Positions 16,524-23,285 of a stretch of DNA of 37,343 bases are shown here, in pieces. The stretch is taken from assembly GCF_027484545.1 (NCBI RefSeq), contig NZ_JAIXST010000114.1:1-37343 (forward strand). Direction: 5' to 3'. Origin of the DNA: Runella sp. Its GTDB lineage: Bacteria > Bacteroidota > Bacteroidia > Cytophagales > Spirosomataceae. Within the stretch, counting starts at the first letter, position 1; each line of letters begins with the position of its first letter. A program made the position numbers and the translations under genes. The notes beneath the pieces are model-generated. The model had not been told where the DNA came from and searched no databases. It worked only from the letters and a program-made list of their open reading frames with translations.

Positions 16524-19500
16524 ATGGCATTGCAACGGAAAAGCGCATTTGGGCAAACTTGGTGGGGACAACAGTGGATCAAGGTGTTGGAAGGATTGGA
16601 TCAAAGTGGACGATTGGCGCGGGGGCGCACCTACGCCAACAACGGCTCGGTACAAAGTATCGCTTTTGAGGGCAACAAAATTGCCGCTCGGGTGAAAGGG
16701 ACATCGCCCAGACCCTACAAAATAGCGTTCAAAATTGAGCCGCTTTCTTCTTCTGATAAGGCTCGGCTGGTAAGCTTAATTACCGACAATCCGCTGTATT
16801 TGACGCAATTGCTGAATCGTCAGTTGCCTTCGGAACTGTATAACGATTGCGAACGCAAAGGCATTTCTCTGTTTCCGCGCTCGTGGGATGCCTTTCATTC
16901 CGATTGCTCCTGCCCCGATTGGGGCGACCCCTGCAAACACCGCGCTGCTGTGTTGTATTTGGTGGCCAATGAAATTGACAAGAACCCTTTCCTGATTTTT
17001 GAACTTCGCGATTTTGACTTATTCAAAAGTCTGGAAGCCTTGGGTTTTGCCTCGTCCGACCAAAAAAACGTAGAAACACTCGACGTGGCTGATTTGCGTC
17101 AACCGTTTGAGGGGTCCGAAGAGACTGATTTTCAACCCGATGCAACCCTCTACGACGCAATTGACTTTTCGATTCTTCCCGACGTGTCGGAGAGTTTACT
17201 GTCGTTACTGGGTGATAATCCGCTGTTTTATCGAACGGGCAATTTTAAGCAGGTTTTACAAAAATTTTATACCGAAACCGCCAAAAAAGCTCGTGCGTTA
17301 GTCATCGCCGACGAACCCCGCGAGCAGGATTATGACAAAGATTTGGATGCTGTAGAAAGTGCGGATATTATCATGGACGAGGCGATGGGCTTTTTGCAGG
17401 CCAATTTCCGCGACACCCGCGAGCGGATTGTATTTCAATTTGACGAACTTCCCAAGCTTGTTGATTGGATTCATCGCCTGCCTTCGGCGCAGTTACCCCA
17501 ACTTTCTCCTACGCTCAAAGGGCTGTATTTTCTGAACCTTTTGGCAAATAAACTGCTCGAACGCGGGGCGATTGTTCCACAATTAGTGCGAGCAAAACTC
17601 AAAAAAGAATACCACTTGGTTCGCTGGATACCGGCTACTCTGAACGAGCAAGTTGCTACCTTATCGAACCAAGTCAGGGCAGTTTTACCCCCTGAAATCC
17701 TCTACTATAAAATCGGAAAACGTGATATATTTATTCCCATCGAAAGCGATTTTATCAATGCGGTATGTTCGCTCATTTTGACGGAGCGCGTACGGCAATT
17801 CAATGACTACTTTGACTACAAAGCCACCGATACCGATGACCTGTTCTTCCGAAATTCAATGGTTTATTTCGGAGGTTTTGAGTCGCGTGAAATACCAAAC
17901 AGTGTACAGTTGTGGTTGAATAAATTTTTCATTGCTCACCGCGATTTTGTGCCTGTGTTGCAAGTGGAAGAGTTGGAAGAAGGCTTTCGAGTAAACGTAT
18001 TGGTCGAAAACAAAAAGTCAGAATTAGCTGCGCTTATTCCGCTCGAAACCTTCATGGAAGAACGCGAATATGCCCCGGTACGAATGGGAGTGATGCGTGA
18101 CCTTTCCATGATGGCGGAGCATTTTCCGCAACTCAATCGCCTGATTGCTGGAAAAGGAACTGAACCGCTGTTGTTTAATTCAGAGAATTTTACCGAAATA
18201 CTCCTCAAAATACTGCCTACAATCCGACTTTTCGGCATCAAAATTCAATTGCCCAAGGCGTTACAAAAATTGCTTCGCCCGCAACTTTCGATGACGCTCG
18301 ACAGCGAAGAAGACGGGAAAGTGGCCGCTTCGTCGGTGATTAGTTTGGAAACCATGCTCAAATTTCGCTGGGAAGTGGCGGTTGGCGATGAACACATTGA
18401 CAGCGCAACGTTTGGGAGGATGGTCGAAAACTACAAAGGGTTGGTCAAAATTAAAGACCAGTATGCGTATTTTGACGAAAAAGAAATCAAAACGCTACTC
18501 GAAAAGCTCAAAAACCCTCCTGCTCTTGACAGCAATGATTTACTGCAAACCGCACTTACCGAAGAGTATAATGGCACGGGCGTAACACTCACTAAATCAG
18601 CGCAAAAGTGGATGAAGGAGTTGCTAAAAAATGAAGCCGTGCCTTTGCCTGAACGCCTTACCGCCAACCTGCGCCCTTACCAGCAGCGTGGCTATGAATG
18701 GCTGTACAAAAACGCTCGCCTCGGGATGGGAAGCCTCATTGCGGATGACATGGGACTGGGAAAAACCCTGCAAGTAATTACTGCCCTCCTGAAAATGAAA
18801 CAGGAGGGGGCATTCAAGAAAATCAAAGGCTTAATAGTTGTTCCCACCACACTGCTGACCAACTGGTCTAAAGAAATCGCAAAGTTTGCTCCTGAACTGC
18901 GACTGCATCTCTACCACGGCCCCGGGCGTAGCTTGCCCCAACTCAACGAAGCCGATATTTTGCTAACCACTTACGGAGTGATTCGAAGCGAGGAAGAATC
19001 GTTGAGCAAACAGAGATGGTCAGTGATGGTGATAGATGAAGCCCAAAACATCAAAAACCCCAACACAGCGCAAACCAAGGCCGTCAAAAAAATGAAGTCG
19101 GGCATCAAAATTGCCATGAGCGGAACTCCCGTCGAGAACCGCATGGCGGAATACTGGTCTATTTTTGATTTTGCCAACAAAGGCTACCTCGGCAGTCTGA
19201 AAAAATTTGTGAGTGATTATGCCATCCCCATCGAGATAGACCGCGACCAACACGCGCTGGACAAGTTTAAGCGAGTAACGGAACCGTTTATTTTAAGGAG
19301 GGTCAAAACCGATAAGAAAATCATTCAAGACCTGCCCGACAAAATTGAAATCGACCAAGCTTGCACGCTCACCAATGAACAGGCAGCTCTGTATCAAAGT
19401 GTGGTAGACCAAGCCTTGCGCGGTATTGAAGGCCAAAAAGACGGATTTAAGCGAAGTGGGTTGATTTTTAAAATGATGACCGCCCTCAAGCAAATTTGTA

Positions 19501-20069
19501 ACCATCCAACGCACTACCTCAAAAAAGGAGGCGCTCAGCCCGAAGCATCGGGTAAGACACTTTTACTGCTTGATTTGATTCGGCAAATCCTTGAAAATGG
19601 CGAAAAAACGCTCCTATTTACCCAATACGAAGAAATGGGAACGCTGTTACAAACGATGTTTCAGGAGCAAATGCAGCTGGAAGTGCCTTTTTTACACGGG
19701 GGAGTGAGTCGCAAAAACCGTGACGAAATGGTCGAAGATTTTCAGAACAATCGTTCTACGCGTATCCTGATTTTATCGCTAAAAGCAGGGGGGACTGGTT
19801 TGAATCTAACCGCGGCTAACAACGTGATTCACTACGATTTGTGGTGGAATCCTGCGGTGGAGGCACAAGCCACTGACCGGGCGTTTCGGATTGGTCAGAC
19901 CAAAAACGTGCTGGTGCACCGTTTCATTACGCAGAACAGTTTTGAAGAAAAGATCAATAAACTCATTCAGAATAAACGCGAACTCGCCAACCTTACGGTT
20001 ACCGATGGAGAAACGTGGCTCGGCGATTTGTCAAATAAGGATTTGAGGGAATTAGTGAAGTTGGGATAA
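16524..20069 (+). CDS. SWIM zinc-finger / SNF2-family ATPase fusion
   Basis: 1181 residues. The N-terminus (FGQTWWGQQWIKVLEGL, GRLARGRTYANNGSV) is the start typical of bacterial SWIM-domain proteins. The zinc ligands are Cys128, Cys130, Cys137 and His139 (CSCPDWGDPCKH). A long middle region (about 180-690) is probably a SNF2-associated domain. The SF2 motor follows: DDMGLGKT (Lys747), VIDEAQNIKN (DEAQ box, Asp838), SGTPVENR, and C-terminal LKAGGTGLNLTAANNVIHYD with ATDRAFRIGQ. Such proteins translocate on double-stranded DNA and remodel bound proteins; the biological role is unknown. SWIM and SNF2 proteins are often separate neighbouring genes in other bacteria, so this is a fusion form. It converges on leuS and is about 3.2 kb upstream of three co-directional motor genes. 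Confidence 0.93.
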   Translation: MALQRKSAFGQTWWGQQWIKVLEGLDQSGRLARGRTYANNGSVQSIAFEGNKIAARVKGTSPRPYKIAFKIEPLSSSDKARLVSLITDNPLYLTQLLNRQLPSELYNDCERKGISLFPRSWDAFHSDCSCPDWGDPCKHRAAVLYLVANEIDKNPFLIFELRDFDLFKSLEALGFASSDQKNVETLDVADLRQPFEGSEETDFQPDATLYDAIDFSILPDVSESLLSLLGDNPLFYRTGNFKQVLQKFYTETAKKARALVIADEPREQDYDKDLDAVESADIIMDEAMGFLQANFRDTRERIVFQFDELPKLVDWIHRLPSAQLPQLSPTLKGLYFLNLLANKLLERGAIVPQLVRAKLKKEYHLVRWIPATLNEQVATLSNQVRAVLPPEILYYKIGKRDIFIPIESDFINAVCSLILTERVRQFNDYFDYKATDTDDLFFRNSMVYFGGFESREIPNSVQLWLNKFFIAHRDFVPVLQVEELEEGFRVNVLVENKKSELAALIPLETFMEEREYAPVRMGVMRDLSMMAEHFPQLNRLIAGKGTEPLLFNSENFTEILLKILPTIRLFGIKIQLPKALQKLLRPQLSMTLDSEEDGKVAASSVISLETMLKFRWEVAVGDEHIDSATFGRMVENYKGLVKIKDQYAYFDEKEIKTLLEKLKNPPALDSNDLLQTALTEEYNGTGVTLTKSAQKWMKELLKNEAVPLPERLTANLRPYQQRGYEWLYKNARLGMGSLIADDMGLGKTLQVITALLKMKQEGAFKKIKGLIVVPTTLLTNWSKEIAKFAPELRLHLYHGPGRSLPQLNEADILLTTYGVIRSEEESLSKQRWSVMVIDEAQNIKNPNTAQTKAVKKMKSGIKIAMSGTPVENRMAEYWSIFDFANKGYLGSLKKFVSDYAIPIEIDRDQHALDKFKRVTEPFILRRVKTDKKIIQDLPDKIEIDQACTLTNEQAALYQSVVDQALRGIEGQKDGFKRSGLIFKMMTALKQICNHPTHYLKKGGAQPEASGKTLLLLDLIRQILENGEKTLLFTQYEEMGTLLQTMFQEQMQLEVPFLHGGVSRKNRDEMVEDFQNNRSTRILILSLKAGGTGLNLTAANNVIHYDLWWNPAVEAQATDRAFRIGQTKNVLVHRFITQNSFEEKINKLIQNKRELANLTVTDGETWLGDLSNKDLRELVKLG

Positions 20070-20072
20070 AAA

Positions 20073-20119
20073 AACGTCGGCGAGGTTTTGAACGGGGTCG
20101 CCCAGACCTTGCCGACGTT
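20073..20119 (-). terminator. Hairpin terminator between SWIM-SNF2 gene and leuS
   Basis: Arms 20073-20086 (AACGTCGGCGAGGT) and 20106-20119 pair over 14 bp with one mismatch or wobble, loop of 19 nt. On the minus strand it is followed by a T-run (A7-8 at 20067-20074 on the plus strand), so it is a proper rho-independent terminator for leuS and can also stop the plus-strand transcript. Confidence 0.75.
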
Positions 20120-20137
20120 CTCGTGCTGACGTTTTCG

Positions 20138-23041
20138 TTACAAAACTACATTCACAATACGCTTCGGCACCACTACCACTTTCTTGGGCGTATTGCCTTC
20201 CAGCCATTTTTGAACGGTTTCATTCGCCAAAACTCCCTGTTCGATGTCTTCTTTGGACATATCTATGGGGAACGGAATGTTGGCGCGTACTTTGCCATTG
20301 ATTTGAATGGGGTATTCAAACGAGCTTTCTACCAAGTACTTAGGTTCAAATTTTGGGAATGGAGCGCTTGAAATCGTGCCCTCTTCGTTACCAAGCGCTA
20401 CCCACAACTCTTCGGAAATGTGCGGAGCGTACGGCGACAACAAAATCACCATATCATTCAAAATTGCTTTTTTGTGACATTTCAAATCGCTCAAATCATT
20501 GACCGCAATCATAAACGTAGAGACAACCGTATTGAAAGAATAACGGTCAATATCGTCTTCCACGCGTCTGATGGTGCGGTGCAATACCTTCAATTCATCC
20601 GCTGTCGGCTCGGCATCTACCCATTTTTGTTTACCCGTTTGGTCGTCAAAAAACAACCGCCAGAATTTACGCAGGAAGTTGGACGTACCGCTGATACCGT
20701 TGGTGTTCCAAGGTTTGGCATCGGTCAATGGCCCTAAGAACATTTCGTATAAACGCAAGGTATCGGCCCCGTAGCGAGCTACTACATCGTCCGGATTGAC
20801 AACGTTGTAAAGCCTTTTGGACATTTTTTCAACCGCAAATCCACATACATACTTGCCTTTGGCAGGGCCGCTTTCTTCCAGAATAAACTCAGACTCATTG
20901 TAATAAGAGCGCCACTGCTTGAATGCTTCTGTATTTAACACATCATTTTCAACTATGTTGACATCTACGTGAAGCTGAGTGACTTCGTATTGTTCTTTTA
21001 AGCCATGTGAAACAAAAACAGGCTTTTTACCTTCGCCTTCCGATGATTTCAGGCGATACACAAAATTGCTGCGTCCCTGAATCATGCCTTGATTGACCAA
21101 TTTAGCCGCGAATTCTTCTTCGGGAACCAATCCCAGATCTTTCAGGAATTTATTCCAAAAACGACTGTACAATAAGTGCCCGGTAGCGTGCTCAGAACCA
21201 CCCAAGTAAAAATCGATGCGCTGCCAGTAATCAATCGCTTCTTTGGAAGCAAAAGTGCCGTTGTTTTGAGGGTCCATGTAGCGGTACCAATACCAAGATG
21301 AGCCCGCCCAACCCGGCATGGTGCTGAGTTCCAGCCCCCACCCAGCCTCCCCCAATAGGGGAGGGGTATCTAAAGCACCCATTGGGGGTTTGGGGGCTGG
21401 CTTGTACGTCCAGTTTTCCGCACGACCCAATGGTGGTTCGCCCGTTTCGGTGGGTAGGTATTTGTCAATTTTAGGTAATTCCAACGGTAAATCAGCTTCA
21501 TCAATCAGGTAAGGAACACCGTCTTTGAAGTAGGCAGGTACGGGTTCACCCCAGTAGCGTTGGCGACTGAAAACGGCATTGCGAAGGCGATACTGCACTT
21601 TTCCTTTGCCCACTTTTCGCTCTTCCAACCATTTGGTCAATGTATCGGTCCCTTCTTTGTACGTCATGCCATTGATAATACCGGAATTGATGTAACGGCC
21701 TTCTTTGGTGTTGTCGGCTTGTTGATCAATGTCTTTTTGGCTGTCCAAAATCGGAAGGATTGGTAACTCAAAATGAGTCGCAAAATTCCAGTCACGTTGG
21801 TCACCCGAAGGAACGCCCATTACGGCGCCCGTTCCGTAGCCCGCCAATACGTAATCGGCTAAGAAAATAGGTACTTTTTCTTCACTCAACGGATTGATGC
21901 AATAGCTTCCCGTAAACACGCCCGTCACTTTCTTTTCGGCCATCCTATCCACTTCGCTGCGACTTGCCGCCCATTTGATATAGGCTTCTACAGCATCTTT
22001 TTGCTCAGGGGTAGTCAATTCCATGGCCCATTCGTGCTCAGGAGCCAATACCATAAAACTCACACCGTAAATGGTATCTACGCGAGTGGTGAAAACCTCG
22101 ATAGATTTTTGATTTTTGATTGTCGATTGTCGATTTTGGGAATCATTCGGCAATCGCAAATCAGCAATCGCAAATTTGACAGAAGCTCCCTGCGAGCGGC
22201 CTATCCAGTTGCGTTGCTGTTCTTTCAGAGGTTCGGGCCAGTCGATGGTGTCCAAACCGGACAATAAACGGTCGGCGTAAGCAGTGATGCGCATGGCCCA
22301 CTGTTTCATCAATTTACGCTCTACCGGAAAACCGCCGCGTTCCGAAACACCGTCTTTTACTTCGTCGTTGGATAGTACGGTTCCCAAACCCGGGCACCAG
22401 TTGACGTAGGATTCTTCGGGGAAAGTAAAGCGGTATTTTAACAACACTAACTGTTGTTCTTTTTCGCTCATTGCTTTCCATTCTTCGGCCGAAAATTCGA
22501 TGACATCTTCATCGCAAACGGCGTTAACGGCAGCAGAGCCTCCTGTTGAGAACTGAGCCGTTAAGTGGCTTATGGGCAGTGCTTTGTCAGCGCTTTTGTC
22601 GTAGTAGTGGTTGAATAACTGCATGAAAATCCATTGCGTCCATTTGTAAAAATTGGGGTCAGACGTACGGATTTCGCGGCTCCAGTCGTAGCTAAAGCCA
22701 ATGTTTTTCAACTGACTGATGAACGTGTTGATGTTTTCTTCGGTCGTAATGGCTGGGTGCTGACCCGTTTGGATGGCGTATTGCTCGGCAGGAAGCCCAA
22801 AGCTGTCGAAGCCCATGGGGTGCAACACATTAAACCCTTTGAGTTTTTTATAACGCGAAATAATGTCAGAAGCGATGTAACCCAGTGGATGTCCTACGTG
22901 CAAACCCGCTCCTGAAGGGTAAGGAAACATGTCGAGGACGTAATACTTGGGTTTACTGTGGTCAATTTCAGTCTTGTAGGTTTGGTTTTCTTCCCAAAAC
23001 TGCTGCCATTTTTTTTCAATTTCGCGGTGATTGTATTCCAT
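20138..23041 (-). CDS. leuS: Leucyl-tRNA synthetase with two in-frame repeat insertions
   Basis: Charges tRNA-Leu; cytoplasmic class Ia synthetase. 967 residues, roughly 40 more than usual. The N-terminus is MEYNHREIEKKWQQFW; the HIGH motif is HVGH in YPSGAGLHVGHPLGY. The CP1 editing domain has TTRVDTIYG and the mischarging-pocket GTGAVMGVPSGDQRD. The catalytic loop is EKMSKRLYNVVNPDD (KMSKR rather than KMSKS, which I believe is common in this group). The extra length comes from a 24-residue insert before VFTTRVD (LRLPNDSQNRQSTIKNQKS) and about 20 residues (PAPKPPMGALDTPPLLGEAG) before LSTMPGWAGSSWY. Both are encoded by palindromic repeats. Essential and apparently intact, so both inserts must be tolerated. 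It is transcribed divergently from the UvrD-like gene. Confidence 0.97.
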   Translation of the reverse strand: MEYNHREIEKKWQQFWEENQTYKTEIDHSKPKYYVLDMFPYPSGAGLHVGHPLGYIASDIISRYKKLKGFNVLHPMGFDSFGLPAEQYAIQTGQHPAITTEENINTFISQLKNIGFSYDWSREIRTSDPNFYKWTQWIFMQLFNHYYDKSADKALPISHLTAQFSTGGSAAVNAVCDEDVIEFSAEEWKAMSEKEQQLVLLKYRFTFPEESYVNWCPGLGTVLSNDEVKDGVSERGGFPVERKLMKQWAMRITAYADRLLSGLDTIDWPEPLKEQQRNWIGRSQGASVKFAIADLRLPNDSQNRQSTIKNQKSIEVFTTRVDTIYGVSFMVLAPEHEWAMELTTPEQKDAVEAYIKWAASRSEVDRMAEKKVTGVFTGSYCINPLSEEKVPIFLADYVLAGYGTGAVMGVPSGDQRDWNFATHFELPILPILDSQKDIDQQADNTKEGRYINSGIINGMTYKEGTDTLTKWLEERKVGKGKVQYRLRNAVFSRQRYWGEPVPAYFKDGVPYLIDEADLPLELPKIDKYLPTETGEPPLGRAENWTYKPAPKPPMGALDTPPLLGEAGWGLELSTMPGWAGSSWYWYRYMDPQNNGTFASKEAIDYWQRIDFYLGGSEHATGHLLYSRFWNKFLKDLGLVPEEEFAAKLVNQGMIQGRSNFVYRLKSSEGEGKKPVFVSHGLKEQYEVTQLHVDVNIVENDVLNTEAFKQWRSYYNESEFILEESGPAKGKYVCGFAVEKMSKRLYNVVNPDDVVARYGADTLRLYEMFLGPLTDAKPWNTNGISGTSNFLRKFWRLFFDDQTGKQKWVDAEPTADELKVLHRTIRRVEDDIDRYSFNTVVSTFMIAVNDLSDLKCHKKAILNDMVILLSPYAPHISEELWVALGNEEGTISSAPFPKFEPKYLVESSFEYPIQINGKVRANIPFPIDMSKEDIEQGVLANETVQKWLEGNTPKKVVVVPKRIVNVVL
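21331..21400. repeat. C/G-rich palindromic element inside leuS
   Basis: 70 nt bounded by CCAGCCCCCA (21331-21340) and its exact complement TGGGGGCTGG (21391-21400), with an inner pair CCCCCAAT (21349-21356) and ATTGGGGG (21381-21388). It is translated in leuS as the PAPKPPMGALDTPPLLGEAGWG segment, absent from leucyl-tRNA synthetases I know. The core CCCCCAAT/ATTGGGGG is shared with the element inside kdsB. Confidence 0.8.
22104..22177. repeat. 7-mer-periodic palindromic element inside leuS
   Basis: GATTTTT occurs twice, then GATTGTC twice, then GATTTTG, each exactly 7 nt apart. After a loop region (about 22139-22150) come CAATCGC, AAATCAG, CAATCGC and AAATTTG in the opposite orientation. The two halves can pair imperfectly. 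It is read in frame in leuS as a polar, low-complexity peptide (Asn/Gln/Ser/Lys rich) at the start of the editing domain. Confidence 0.75.
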
Positions 23042-23049
23042 TTTTTTCT

Positions 23050-23135
23050 GTTATCAGTATATCGGTTATTCGTTATTCGAGGATTGATGATAGCTTCAAC
23101 GGATAACTATTAACAATTCAACAGATAACGGTTAC
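23050..23135. repeat. 7/8-mer inverted repeat array between leuS and the UvrD-like gene
   Basis: The left half carries GTTATC, GGTTATTC and GTTATTC; the right half carries GATAAC, ATTAAC and AGATAAC, i.e. inverted copies of a 7/8-nt unit around a central region near 23080-23098. It lies in the leuS leader and resembles the periodic element inside leuS in design but not in exact unit. Confidence 0.55.
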
Positions 23136-23146
23136 AAAATAGGGCG

Positions 23147-23154
23147 CAAAATTA
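23147..23154 (-). promoter_or_regulatory. Possible leuS -7 element
   Basis: On the minus strand the bases read TAATTTTG, an exact TAnnTTTG match, about 106 nt upstream of the leuS ATG. No clear TTTG at the expected -33 position, so partial support. The leader would contain the inverted 7/8-mer array. Confidence 0.4.
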
Positions 23155-23170
23155 CTGCTTTTCGATGACT

Positions 23171-23202
23171 TTTGGGTTTTGGGGGTGAAATTGTTATTTT
23201 TG
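23171..23202 (+). promoter_or_regulatory. Predicted promoter of the helicase operon
   Basis: TTTG at 23171-23174, a 20-nt spacer, and TATTTTTG at 23195-23202: both elements and the spacing match the Bacteroidota consensus. Expected start is about 23209, giving a leader of about 75 nt before ATG 23286. It is back-to-back with the putative leuS promoter. Confidence 0.65.
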
Positions 23203-23285
23203 AGGAAAAAGCCTTGAAGTATGTGATGGGTTTCGACTCATAAAATAACTACAGAGGTTCACGGAAAAAACTAACAGGTTGACTA

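Noticed and set aside
20821-20860. KMSKR in leuS as a damaged active site
   Set aside because: I recall the same KMSKR form in leucyl-tRNA synthetases of this phylum, and all other motifs are intact.
22104-22177. Periodic repeats as a possible CRISPR array
   Set aside because: Units are 7 nt with no spacers and no cas genes nearby; it lies within the leuS coding frame.
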